In this document: positions 15,490 to 24,307 of the stretch, piece by piece
Layout: each line of letters begins with the position of its first letter
How positions within the stretch are numbered: the first letter of the stretch is position 1
Assembly: GCA_964432875.1 (NCBI GenBank)
Contig: CAYSPJ010000005.1
Coordinates: forward strand, 21,278-85,277
Direction of reading: 5' to 3'
DNA: 64,000 bases
Source of the DNA: JACJYE01 sp964432875
Lineage (GTDB): Bacteria > Bacteroidota > Bacteroidia > Chitinophagales > Saprospiraceae
Made by a program: the position numbers and the translations under genes
The notes under the pieces: model-generated
Told to the model about the DNA's origin: nothing
Databases searched by the model: none
The model's input: only the letters and a program-made list of their open reading frames with translations

Positions 15490-16410
15490 ATGGAGCGCAG
15501 GAAATTCCTTAAATCTGGTAGCCTCTTAGCAGGGGCAGCCCTGACCGGCAGCTCGGTGCTGGCCGCATCGGGGCAAGGCTTAGCCGTTGCTGAGCCATTC
15601 AGGATGAAATTCGCCCCTCATCTGGGCATGTTCCGCGCCCATGCTGGCGACGACCCGGTGCGGCAACTGGAATTTATGGCCGAGATGGGCTTCCGAGCTT
15701 TTGAAGACAATGGCATGAAAGAGCGCGAAGAAGGCATGCAGCGCAAAATGGGGGGTATTATGGAGCAACTGGGCATCCAGATGGGCGTTTTCGTGGCCCA
15801 TAAGATCTATTGGCATGAGCCCAATCTGGCCAGCGGAGATATCGGTAAGCGCGAAGAGTTTTTGCAGGATATCCGGGAGTCGGTCGAAGTAGCCAAGCGC
15901 GTCAACGCAACCTGGATGACGGTGGTGCCCGGCCACCTGGACCTACGGCAAGACTTGGGCTACCAAACAGCTAATGTGGTTGAAACCCTCCGGCAAGCTA
16001 GCGCGATCCTGGAGCCTCATGGGCTAGCCATGGTACTGGAGCCCCTCAACTTCCGCGATCACCCCGGCTTGTTCCTCACCAAAGCCGCGCAGGCCTACGC
16101 CATCTGCCAGGCGGTGGATAGCCCGGCTTGCAAGATACTCTTCGATATTTACCACCAGCAAATCCAGGAGGGCAACCTCATCCCCAATATCGAGAAAGCT
16201 TGGAGCGAAATCGCCTACTTCCAAATCGGTGACAACCCAGGCCGCAATGAGCCTACGACTGGCGAAATCAACTACAAAAACGTCTTGCAGTTTATCCATG
16301 GCAAAGGCTTCGAGGGCATCCTCGGCATGGAGCACGGCAACTCCCGCCCTGGTAAGGAAGGGGAATTGGGGCTAATCGCGGCTTATCGGGCGGTAGATGT
16401 GGCGGAGTAA
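15490..16410 (+). CDS. Tat-exported hydroxypyruvate-isomerase-like TIM-barrel protein
   Basis: 306 aa. N-terminal MERRKFLKSGSLLAGAALTGSSVLAA is a Tat-type signal (RRKFLK). The rest is an AP-endonuclease-2/xylose-isomerase-like TIM barrel closest to hydroxypyruvate isomerase (Hyi). It has VLEPLNFRDHPGLFL (metal Glu), ILFDIYHQQI (metal Asp/His), FQIGDNPGRNEPTTGEINY and GILGMEHG (final metal Glu), matching Hyi almost motif for motif. Cytosolic Hyi interconverts hydroxypyruvate and tartronate semialdehyde; an exported version more likely acts on sugars or sugar acids in the periplasm. It is convergent with the lysyl oxidase gene (20 bases apart). A repeat element lies in its 5' region. Confidence 0.85.
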   Translation: MERRKFLKSGSLLAGAALTGSSVLAASGQGLAVAEPFRMKFAPHLGMFRAHAGDDPVRQLEFMAEMGFRAFEDNGMKEREEGMQRKMGGIMEQLGIQMGVFVAHKIYWHEPNLASGDIGKREEFLQDIRESVEVAKRVNATWMTVVPGHLDLRQDLGYQTANVVETLRQASAILEPHGLAMVLEPLNFRDHPGLFLTKAAQAYAICQAVDSPACKILFDIYHQQIQEGNLIPNIEKAWSEIAYFQIGDNPGRNEPTTGEINYKNVLQFIHGKGFEGILGMEHGNSRPGKEGELGLIAAYRAVDVAE

Positions 16411-16430
16411 GCCCTGCCCTCTCCCCCTTT

Positions 16431-18839
16431 TTACTGCCGCTGTAAACTCATCTTCCCGCTCACGTAGCCCTGGCTGCCGATGAGGCGGTACCAATACATC
16501 CCCTCCGGTAGGCCATTTCCATCAATCATAACCTCCTCAGCAGTGATGCCTTCGTAGGCGCGCCACATCCGGCCGTCAGCTCCGATTACTTCCAGGCGGA
16601 ACGTATCGCCGCTAGGGTTGTTGAAAGCCAGGCGAGCCTGGCGGCTGAAGGGGTTGGGGAAAAGCTTGGGCTGTAGCGCCTCCGTCAGCGGGTCGGATAA
16701 GCTGTTGACGGGCACATACTCGACGCAAGCGTCTCCAATCAGGCTCACTACCTGCTCCTGGTGGTAGTTGACGATGTCCACGATCTCGCTGATACAGATG
16801 AAGTTGTCGGTCAACTCGGTATAGTAGATGCGGCAGAGCGGCTGCACGGCATTGGTTTTGACTAAAGAGGAATCCTGATAAGAGATGCCGATGACGTGAT
16901 TGATGCTGCCGGCCGGCATGATGGGGTATCCATCCGGATTATCAGCCAGGTTTTCCACCCGCATAATTTGCAGGCCGCTCAGTTTGAACTCGTAGGCATT
17001 GATACGGGTAGAGGGGTTGAAGATGCCAATATCAATATATTGCGCATCAAAATCGGCATCGATGATGCTGAGGGTAGCCGTGTCGGAGGGGTTCAACACG
17101 CCAGCGGGGAAACGGCAGTGGTCGTGCGAGCCGGCATCCGGATGCCAGTGGATAGTGCCGTAATTGACGCAACTGGTCAATAAAGAGGCGTCGTAAACGC
17201 TGATGCGCCCGTCGGCATTGAGGTCGTTGCAGGAAGTAGGTTCGATATCGTTGGCGAGGATATGCGTCACATAATCCTGGGCATCCACGATTTCCTGAGC
17301 ACCATTTTGGTCCATATCGCCGCGCAGTATGCTGCCGCCACACTGACCGGTACAGTCTTCCTGAGCAGTGCCATATGGAGTGCCGAAGCAGTCAGAATAA
17401 GGCTCGCAATCTGGGTCAACAGTCATTTGGAGGTTGCCCGAGGAGCGGTCCAGGATAATGCAGGCTTGCGCCCAGTTGTTGAGCGTATCTTTCTCGAGGC
17501 GGCCCAGCTTATCCGGAGCATTGCGCCAATTGACGCGGGCAACAAAAACGTAGCGCCCGTCGGGCACGTCGGTCACGTCGATCCACTGGCATTCCAGCCC
17601 CGAGGAATAGATATCATAGCAGCCGGCGGTGATGCCCATGTTGTTGCAGCCATATTGGGCGGAGCCGGTATCGCAGCCGAGGTCTAAGACGCAGAAGCCA
17701 TTCTTGAATCCGATGGGGATTTCGTGGCCATCATCGCGGAATAGGATATACTCGGCATAGGAATCGTAGTGGTAGTGGTTGTGGCAGTTATCCCAGGTGA
17801 ATTGGTTATTCGTCGCAGAGGGTGTGCCGATATAGTAGTCAAGCTCGCCCTCATTGTCGATCCAGGTAGTAAAGCGGATGATATTGCGCAGGCCATAGCC
17901 GCGCAGGCAGCCTTCGTTGATGAGGCAGGCATTGGTGGAGTTGATGGTAGTAAGCTGCAGCGAGTTGATCAGCACGTCCTGGCGGATAGACAAATCCGGC
18001 CCATCGGGGCAATCGGGGTGAGTCTGGGGCAGGCAAGAGCCATCGTCGATGGTCGCCAGCGGGTCATAATTACAGGAGTTGGGGTCAGTACAGCCGATTA
18101 CGGGCCCTTCGTAGAAAATTTCCCAGATGATGGGGATGCTGTCCGGGCAGGCATCCATATTGTCGCCCATACGGATGTAGTAGGTACTGCCAGCGACGAA
18201 ATGGGTGGTGAGCTCGGCCTGTGGGGCGCAGTCTTTTCCGTCGTCATTGTAAGAGATCGTCCCGGTATTGTTTTCAGAGATGAGGATGCCGGCGCAGGTT
18301 TCATAGACCCATATCTTGGTGTCGCAGTCATTCAGCCCGCAGGTGGTGATGGTGTAAATACCGGTAGAGTCGGGTACAAACAGGTACCAGGTATCGTCAA
18401 AGAGGGTTTCATAAAGCCCCAGGCTATCCAGGGGGATCGCATTTTCGCAGACCTCGCCGGGCTGGCAGTTAAAGTTAAAGTTATCGTAGCTGCCAAAAGC
18501 ATTGCCCATGGCCAGGGTGTCGCCTTCCAAGATGAGCCGGTAGAAGCCGGGGTTGAAGATGCCGTCGCCATATGAGTCGTAGATGGAGAAATAGATACAA
18601 GTGTTTTCGGGCACACAGACCTGGGTCTGGTAGAGCGTATTATTGGCATAGGTGTTGTAGCCGACGCTGGCATAGATATTGCCCTGAGCATCGCCCACGG
18701 CCCAGGCCGTTTCGTTGGCATACTGGTCCGTCCTGATTTCTACAATGAGGGATAGCTCGTCACCCGGGCAGGGGGGCTGAGCATGGAGCACGAAGAAGTT
18801 GAGGAAGCAGGCGGAGAAAAACAGTACAATAGCGCGCAT
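16431..18839 (-). CDS. Secreted lysyl oxidase-domain protein with dockerin/cohesin-like and T9SS domains
   Basis: 802 aa. Signal peptide 1-20 (FFVLHA-Q). Residues 24-245: beta-rich regions typical of Bacteroidota surface proteins (DSYGDGIFNPGFY; the GCTDPNSCNYDP...DDGSC motif at 249-269). Residues about 281-465: a lysyl oxidase (LOX) domain. The copper motif is WDNCHNHYHY with His353/355/357, and GFKNGFCVLD contains Lys379. GCYDIYSSGLECQWIDVTDVPDG contains Tyr411. These align with the human LOX Lys320/Tyr355 pair that makes the LTQ cofactor. Residues about 506-560: two dockerin-like Ca-binding loops (GDMDQNG, DLNADGRISVYD). Residues 585-715: cohesin-like. The last about 80: T9SS sorting domain (LFPNPFSRQ). 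It probably oxidises amines or lysines outside the cell. Confidence 0.87.
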   Translation of the reverse strand: MRAIVLFFSACFLNFFVLHAQPPCPGDELSLIVEIRTDQYANETAWAVGDAQGNIYASVGYNTYANNTLYQTQVCVPENTCIYFSIYDSYGDGIFNPGFYRLILEGDTLAMGNAFGSYDNFNFNCQPGEVCENAIPLDSLGLYETLFDDTWYLFVPDSTGIYTITTCGLNDCDTKIWVYETCAGILISENNTGTISYNDDGKDCAPQAELTTHFVAGSTYYIRMGDNMDACPDSIPIIWEIFYEGPVIGCTDPNSCNYDPLATIDDGSCLPQTHPDCPDGPDLSIRQDVLINSLQLTTINSTNACLINEGCLRGYGLRNIIRFTTWIDNEGELDYYIGTPSATNNQFTWDNCHNHYHYDSYAEYILFRDDGHEIPIGFKNGFCVLDLGCDTGSAQYGCNNMGITAGCYDIYSSGLECQWIDVTDVPDGRYVFVARVNWRNAPDKLGRLEKDTLNNWAQACIILDRSSGNLQMTVDPDCEPYSDCFGTPYGTAQEDCTGQCGGSILRGDMDQNGAQEIVDAQDYVTHILANDIEPTSCNDLNADGRISVYDASLLTSCVNYGTIHWHPDAGSHDHCRFPAGVLNPSDTATLSIIDADFDAQYIDIGIFNPSTRINAYEFKLSGLQIMRVENLADNPDGYPIMPAGSINHVIGISYQDSSLVKTNAVQPLCRIYYTELTDNFICISEIVDIVNYHQEQVVSLIGDACVEYVPVNSLSDPLTEALQPKLFPNPFSRQARLAFNNPSGDTFRLEVIGADGRMWRAYEGITAEEVMIDGNGLPEGMYWYRLIGSQGYVSGKMSLQRQ

Positions 18840-18859
18840 AAGGTTTGCATTTTAGCCGC

Positions 18860-18867
18860 CAAAAATA
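18860..18867 (-). promoter_or_regulatory. Candidate -7 box for the lysyl oxidase gene
   Basis: Minus strand TATTTTTG, an exact TAnnTTTG, 20 bases before the ATG at 18839. The leader would be only about 15 bases. Confidence 0.5.
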
Positions 18868-18899
18868 CGGTTTTCGGGGGGAATGTTTTTTAAATAACA

Positions 18900-18907
18900 T
18901 AAATTTG
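18900..18907 (+). promoter_or_regulatory. Candidate -7 box for the M14 carboxypeptidase gene
   Basis: TAAATTTG, an exact TAnnTTTG, 35 bases before ATG 18943. It is back-to-back with the lysyl oxidase -7 box in the 103-base divergent spacer, so the two secreted enzymes may be co-controlled. Confidence 0.5.
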
Positions 18908-18942
18908 GTATTTTATCTGTCAAAACATAAAATTTCAGGCTT

Positions 18943-21330
18943 ATGCAACTTCGCTTACTCCTTCTGGCCCTGGCGGCACTCCCTATTTTCCTAACTGCCC
19001 AAGAAGGGCTTTACTCCCGAGCAGCTGTTCACCTGCATGGCCGCCCGGTACACGAGCTGGCTGCGGTGGGCATCGACCTGACCCATGGCGATTGGGCGGC
19101 GGGGGGGCAGTTCTCCTCCGATTTTTCCGAGGCCGAGATTCAGCAGTTGCGCCAGGCGGGTTTCGAAGTGGAAATCCTGATTGAGGATGTACAGGCTTTT
19201 TATGTATCCAGGAGCCGGGAAGCGATAGCCTTCCGTTCTCCGGAGAGTGACAGTTGTGATTTTCTGGGTACCCAGCGCTATCCTTATGCTACGCCCGAAC
19301 ACTTCGGGCTGGGGTCGATGGCTGGTTTTTTTACCTACCAGGAGATGCTGGAACACCTGGATGCTATGGCTGCTGAATACCCCCACCTCATTTCTGCCCG
19401 CCAGCCTATCGAGGGCTTCCTCAGCCATGAAGGCCGGCCTATCTACTGGATGCGCTTGTCTAACAACCCGAATGTAGACGAAGCTAAGCCCGAAGTGCTC
19501 TACACCGCTCTGCACCATGCCCGGGAGCCGAACAGCTTGTCGCAGCTCATCTTCTTTATGTGGTACATGCTGGAAAATTACGCAACCGACCCCGAGGTGA
19601 AAGCCTTGGTGGATGGGCTAGAGCTTTATTTCTTGCCCTGCCTCAATCCCGATGGCTATATCTACAATGAAACCATCGCGCCCGAAGGTGGTGGCTTGTG
19701 GCGTAAAAATCGCCGCGACAACGGCAACGGCTCCTTCGGCGTAGACCTCAACCGCAACTACGACTACGAGTGGGCGGCGGGCCCCGGTTCATCCAGCAAC
19801 CCCAACTCACAGGTCTATCACGGCCCAGAGGCCTTTTCAGAGCCGGAAACCCAAGCGGTGCGCGCTTTTTGCAATCAGCATCAATTCCGCCTGGCGCTCA
19901 ATTACCACACTTTTGGCAACCTGCTGGTGTACCCCTGGGGCTTCTCCGGCGAAGTTTGCCCCGACGATTTCACCTTCTCCACCCTGGCGGGCCTGATGAC
20001 CGCACAAAATGATTATCTGGCCGGCACGCCCCCGCAGACCGTGGGCTATCTGGTCAATGGTGGCTCTGACGACTGGATGTACGGCGAAATGGACGAAAAA
20101 CCAGGCATCTTCTCCTTCACGCCCGAGGTAGGCCAGGGGGGCTTTTGGCCCGCCATCAGCGATATCGAAACCAATTGCAAGGCTTCTATGCTCATGAACC
20201 TTGGCGCTGCCCGCGCTGCACTCGACTATGCTGAACTAAAGCGCAGTGATGCCCGCTATGTAGCACAACTTGAGAGCCGCCTGGATTACTCCCTCACCCG
20301 CTATGGCCTGGACGGGGGGACATTCCAATTGTCTTTAACTCCCCTCTCTGAAAACGTCAGCGTTGAAGACCCCCAGCGCATTTACACCCTGGGTCTGGGT
20401 GAAACCAGCACTGGCAGCTTCCTCCTCCGCCTGGCTGAGGATGTGGCAGAGGGTGAAGAGGCTATCCTGCTGCTCGAACTGGCGGGTACCAACTGGCAGC
20501 GCCGCGATACCATCTGGCGCACCTATTACACGGGCGGCGAGCCGGGCTTTTACGACCCGGCAAATAGCCTTGACAACTGGGATGCCCTGGCCGGTAATTG
20601 GGGGCTGACCACCAAGCAGTTTTTCTCCGCCCCCACTGCTTTTACAGATTCCCCAGACGGCAATTATATCGTATTATCGGAAAACATCCTCACCTTAGCT
20701 GAGCCGCTGCTCATGCCCGAATCGGGCGAAGCACTACTGGCCTTCAAAGCCCAGTGGGATATCGCCTCCGAAACGGATTATGCCCAGTTGAGCCTCTCGG
20801 TCAATGGCGGGCCTTCCTTCCCGGTTTGCGGCAACTATACCCAGCGCCTGTACTATACTGCGGATGATTGGTTGCCTGCCTACATGGGCCGACAACCCTT
20901 TTGGGTAGAGGAGCAAATCGATTTGTCGCAGCACGCCGGCCCTGGCGATGAGATCCAACTCCAGTTTGCTATGGTCTCCGGTGGGGGCGAAGCCGACGGT
21001 TTCTACTTTGACGACCTGGCATTGGTGACGGAGGGTATGGTTTCAACTACGCTTTCTCCCCAGCATTTTGCTGCTATGACGGTTTACCCCAACCCTGCCC
21101 GCGAGCGATTCACCGTTGAGCTACAGCGGCCGGGGGGCTTTGATTCCGATACCCGTCTGGAGGTATACAATAGCCTGGGGCAGCTCGTTGCCACGCGGGC
21201 CATCCCCGTCGGGGCAGGCCCGGCAAGGCTCGATTTGGATGCTTCTTCCTGGCAAGCGGGTTTGTATGTGTTGCACCTCGCGGGAGCGGATAGGGCGCTG
21301 ACGCGGCGGCTGGCAGTGGTCAGGAAGTGA
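18943..21330 (+). CDS. Secreted M14 zinc carboxypeptidase with T9SS sorting domain
   Basis: 795 aa. Signal peptide 1-19 (LPIFLTA-Q). Residues about 120-430 form an M14 peptidase. HAREPNS is the zinc HxxE motif, LDLNRNYDYEW (as VDLNRNYDYEW) holds the substrate-binding NR, LNYHTFGNLLVYPW gives the third zinc His, and FTPEVGQGGFWP carries the catalytic Glu. A Propeptide-like region precedes it (residues 25-110). Residues about 540-690 form a beta-sandwich of MAM/jelly-roll look. The last about 85 are a T9SS type A sorting domain (MTVYPNPARERFTVEL...SWQAGLYVLHL). It removes C-terminal residues from peptides outside the cell. Divergent from the lysyl oxidase gene; a shared role in processing external protein is inferred. 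Confidence 0.92.
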   Translation: MQLRLLLLALAALPIFLTAQEGLYSRAAVHLHGRPVHELAAVGIDLTHGDWAAGGQFSSDFSEAEIQQLRQAGFEVEILIEDVQAFYVSRSREAIAFRSPESDSCDFLGTQRYPYATPEHFGLGSMAGFFTYQEMLEHLDAMAAEYPHLISARQPIEGFLSHEGRPIYWMRLSNNPNVDEAKPEVLYTALHHAREPNSLSQLIFFMWYMLENYATDPEVKALVDGLELYFLPCLNPDGYIYNETIAPEGGGLWRKNRRDNGNGSFGVDLNRNYDYEWAAGPGSSSNPNSQVYHGPEAFSEPETQAVRAFCNQHQFRLALNYHTFGNLLVYPWGFSGEVCPDDFTFSTLAGLMTAQNDYLAGTPPQTVGYLVNGGSDDWMYGEMDEKPGIFSFTPEVGQGGFWPAISDIETNCKASMLMNLGAARAALDYAELKRSDARYVAQLESRLDYSLTRYGLDGGTFQLSLTPLSENVSVEDPQRIYTLGLGETSTGSFLLRLAEDVAEGEEAILLLELAGTNWQRRDTIWRTYYTGGEPGFYDPANSLDNWDALAGNWGLTTKQFFSAPTAFTDSPDGNYIVLSENILTLAEPLLMPESGEALLAFKAQWDIASETDYAQLSLSVNGGPSFPVCGNYTQRLYYTADDWLPAYMGRQPFWVEEQIDLSQHAGPGDEIQLQFAMVSGGGEADGFYFDDLALVTEGMVSTTLSPQHFAAMTVYPNPARERFTVELQRPGGFDSDTRLEVYNSLGQLVATRAIPVGAGPARLDLDASSWQAGLYVLHLAGADRALTRRLAVVRK

Positions 21331-21361
21331 GCAGGCGGAGTTTCGAAAACAGCTCCTGCTC

Positions 21362-24235
21362 TCACCTTTTCCTGCGCCAGCGGTAAGCTCCTAGCCCTAG
21401 CATGAGTAAACCCATGCCCAGGGCCACCGCCCAATAGGGCCGGATATTGGCATAAACCGGGCGCATATTGCCGATAGGGGTGAAGGCCGCCCAATAGGCC
21501 GGATGGGCGCCGAGTTTGCCGCTCTGCTCAATCTGTTGCAGCTGAGCTAACCGGAGCGCGGCAGATTTGTCGTAGCCTTTTTTGAGGAAACCGTAGAAAG
21601 CCTCCATCAATTCGCGGTTGGCATCTTCGTTGATCGACCAAAGGGTGGTGATGACGCTATTGGCACCGGCGTAGAAGAAGGCGCGCGCCAGGCTGATGAT
21701 GCCTTCACCCTGATAGAGGGTACCGACCGAGGTCTCGCAAGCGCTGAGCACCGCCATTTCAGCCTGGAGCTGAAGCAGGTAAACATCCTTGACAAAGAGC
21801 GAATCATACCCTCCTTGGCCATCGGCGAGGAGGATAAAGGAAAAATCGCCTTCCTTCGTATTGGCCTCGGCGTGGGTGGCAAAATGCAGCAAGCCAAACT
21901 GGCCTGCCACGGCCTTCAGCTGAGCGGTGGTAGCATCATCGTCCAGGTAAGGCTGCCCGCCATTGAGGCGGCAGATTGCTTCCAGTAGTGCCTGGTTGTA
22001 GCGCAATTCTGCAAAAGGCCCATCCTTTTGGAAGGATGGGGCGAAGCCCGCAAAGCGGCGGTTGGCCGTAGGGCGCTCCAATAGGCCTGCCTGCAAAGTA
22101 GCTGAATAGGTTTGGCTGATCGTGTAGCGGTGCAAGAGATAGGGGTAAGCGGCAAACTGGCAGCTAGCTGGAGGTTGGGCCGTAAGCAGGGCATCGAAGG
22201 GCAGGAAGCCCAATACCCCGCTGGGCACGATGAGGAGCCGATCGGGCAGGCCCAGCTTTTCCAGCGGGGCGATCAGCCGCTGGTACAAGGCCCAGCCTAG
22301 CTGGTTATAGGTAGCGCAGAGGGCTTCCCGGTCGGAAGAGGAATGCTGGAACTGCTCGATCGACTGGCGGAACTCCACCACCCATTCTTCCAGGGGGAAA
22401 TCCTTTTCCAGGCTTAGCACCTCAAATTTATCCCGGCTGATGACGAAGACGTAAATTTGCTGTTCAGCCACGAAATATTCCACGAAAGCCTGCTCCTTGC
22501 CCAGCAATTGCTGGCGGATCTGGGCTGAGCTCAGGGTGTGCATATCATACTTTAGGCGGTAGTAGCCTGGATAATCCTGTTCGATGCCTTTTACCCATAC
22601 GGCATAAGCTTGCCGCAGGCCCAGGAGCTCTTTTTCCAAGGCTTGCAGCTCCGCTTTGGGCGAGCCCGCGCTGCGGGCGGCAAAGAGCTTTTCTTCCAGG
22701 CCGGAAATCTCTTCCTGCAAGCCTTTTTCCACCGCCAGTACTTCCTGAGGGATATTGGCGCCAACCTCGGCTCTTGATTTGTAAAAGGCCTCCAGCAAAA
22801 GGGTGCTTTTGCTGCGCTCGGCAAAGGCCAAGGCCTTTTCTTGATACTGGGTTTCCCGGGTTGCTTTCCACAACTCCAGTGCGATGGCGATGCCGTGCGC
22901 GCTGCGGGCGCGGGCCTCCTCCACGTTGAAGAGCTTGGAAGATTCATAGTAGTAGGTGCGGCGCAGCAATTGCTCTACTTCAAAGATGAGTTCATGGCAA
23001 GCCAGGGCGGTTTGGAGCTTGGCGGGGTCGCGGTCCTGTTGGTACCATTGATACAGGATGGTTGCTTTGCCCGCCAAGGCATCCATGATGGTGTTTTCCG
23101 AATAGAGCATCTTCGGCTCGGGGTTTTGTTGCCAGCCCTTGAGCTTGGCATTGGGCAGCAGCACTTGCAAAGCTTTCTGGTGGTAGCCCAGCCCGTCTTC
23201 AAACCTTTGCCAGGCCAAATAGAGGCTGCCTAGGGCATAGTAGCATTTGGCTAGCTTCCGGGTCGCCGCCTGCCCTTCCAAAGAACGATAATACTTTGCT
23301 GCTTCTATCAACAGCTTTTCGCTTTGCGGATAGTTGCCCTCCAGCAGGAGCGATTCTGCCATGAGCTCCATGGAGGCCGGTACGTTGCTGCTCAAGTATT
23401 GCATGCCTGGATTGGATACGACTAGCTCGAAAATGCCCTTTGCTTTTTGAGCGGATAGAAAAGCGCGCTGGTGTTGCCCCAGTTTGTTCAGCACCTTAGC
23501 CTGGTTGGCCAGGAGGAGGGCTCGTGACGATTCGGAAATCCCTTGTAACGCAAGCCCGCTTTCATAATATTTATTGGCAGGCACAGGCTGTTCAAGCCAA
23601 AAAGCCACGGTACCCAATTCGCATAGGATCTGGGCCGCCAAGTCGTTGTCGCCGTAGTCCAAAGCGATTTTTTCCGCCTTGGATAAGATGACTTGAGCCG
23701 CCTTATAATCACCAGCTTGGGCATATAAGTTGCCCATTTCGCGATAAACGTAAGCAGCGACTTCTAAGTCCTCCTTGTGGAGTTGAGTTTGAAAAACCTG
23801 GGCGGCGTCGAGATACTGGGCCAGGGCCAGGTTGGGTTTGCTCAGATAGTAGGCATAGAGGTAAGCCAGGTTGACGTGCGTCCAGGCCAACGATTCCCAA
23901 GCGTTCGAGTCCAGCTGTGCTTTTGAAAAATATCGCTCGTATGCCAGGGCTTGTTGGAGCTGTTGTTCGGCCGCAGAGGGATCGCCGAGGATATCCCGAT
24001 ACACTTTGGCAAAGTTTTTATGTGCTTCAATCCATTTTGCGGCTTGAGTGGCAGCTCGGTACGCTCCCAGGGCCTTGTCTAAAGTGGCTTTTGCGGCATC
24101 CGGATCGCCCGCTTTCAAAAGCTGCTGGGCTTCGCTTTCCAATTCTAGCGGAGATTGCCGGGCCTTGCCCCAAGCCTGGCAGGGTGAGGATGACAAGGCA
24201 AATGCGAGGAGGATAAAAAGGGTAGTAGCTTGCAT
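21362..24235 (-). CDS. Membrane-anchored TPR-CHAT protein (caspase-like peptidase fold)
   Basis: 957 aa from ATG 24235; the upstream start at 24283 would spoil the signal peptide. Signal 1-21 (LLAFALSSSPCQA-W). Residues about 30-420 hold TPR-like helical repeats (FAKVYRDILGDPSAAEQQLQQAL, MGNLYAQAGDYKAAQVIL). Residues about 440-560 are a helical linker with coiled-coil character. Residues about 620-900 are a CHAT domain: HFATHAEA with His788 and LSACETSVG with Cys833, the caspase-like dyad, plus GEGIISLARAFFYAGANSVITTLW. A TM helix near the end (YWAVALGMGLLMLGLGAYRW) and a basic tail anchor it, so the catalytic part faces the periplasm or outside. It follows the 24308-25966 gene on the same strand across a large hairpin. 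Confidence 0.88.
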   Translation of the reverse strand: MQATTLFILLAFALSSSPCQAWGKARQSPLELESEAQQLLKAGDPDAAKATLDKALGAYRAATQAAKWIEAHKNFAKVYRDILGDPSAAEQQLQQALAYERYFSKAQLDSNAWESLAWTHVNLAYLYAYYLSKPNLALAQYLDAAQVFQTQLHKEDLEVAAYVYREMGNLYAQAGDYKAAQVILSKAEKIALDYGDNDLAAQILCELGTVAFWLEQPVPANKYYESGLALQGISESSRALLLANQAKVLNKLGQHQRAFLSAQKAKGIFELVVSNPGMQYLSSNVPASMELMAESLLLEGNYPQSEKLLIEAAKYYRSLEGQAATRKLAKCYYALGSLYLAWQRFEDGLGYHQKALQVLLPNAKLKGWQQNPEPKMLYSENTIMDALAGKATILYQWYQQDRDPAKLQTALACHELIFEVEQLLRRTYYYESSKLFNVEEARARSAHGIAIALELWKATRETQYQEKALAFAERSKSTLLLEAFYKSRAEVGANIPQEVLAVEKGLQEEISGLEEKLFAARSAGSPKAELQALEKELLGLRQAYAVWVKGIEQDYPGYYRLKYDMHTLSSAQIRQQLLGKEQAFVEYFVAEQQIYVFVISRDKFEVLSLEKDFPLEEWVVEFRQSIEQFQHSSSDREALCATYNQLGWALYQRLIAPLEKLGLPDRLLIVPSGVLGFLPFDALLTAQPPASCQFAAYPYLLHRYTISQTYSATLQAGLLERPTANRRFAGFAPSFQKDGPFAELRYNQALLEAICRLNGGQPYLDDDATTAQLKAVAGQFGLLHFATHAEANTKEGDFSFILLADGQGGYDSLFVKDVYLLQLQAEMAVLSACETSVGTLYQGEGIISLARAFFYAGANSVITTLWSINEDANRELMEAFYGFLKKGYDKSAALRLAQLQQIEQSGKLGAHPAYWAAFTPIGNMRPVYANIRPYWAVALGMGLLMLGLGAYRWRRKR

Positions 24236-24251
24236 ATTCCTATATAGATAA

Positions 24252-24291
24252 AGCCAGGCTTGCCGGTGCAGCTGCACCAGCAAGCCTGGCT
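24252..24291 (-). terminator. Near-perfect 40-bp palindrome between the two membrane-anchored genes
   Basis: The left arm AGCCAGGCTTGCCGGTGCAG pairs with the right arm through 24291, with a single mismatch. It lies between the partner gene stop and the CHAT gene start. There is no T-run of note on the minus strand, so it may attenuate or stabilise the transcript instead of ending it fully. Confidence 0.55.
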
Positions 24292-24307
24292 GGCCTGAAA
24301 ATAGCCT

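Noticed and set aside
17769..18575. 268-codon plus-strand ORF
   Set aside because: Antisense shadow of the lysyl oxidase gene.
18900..18942. Possible riboswitch in the M14 gene leader
   Set aside because: The leader is too short after the -7 box and shows no stable structure.
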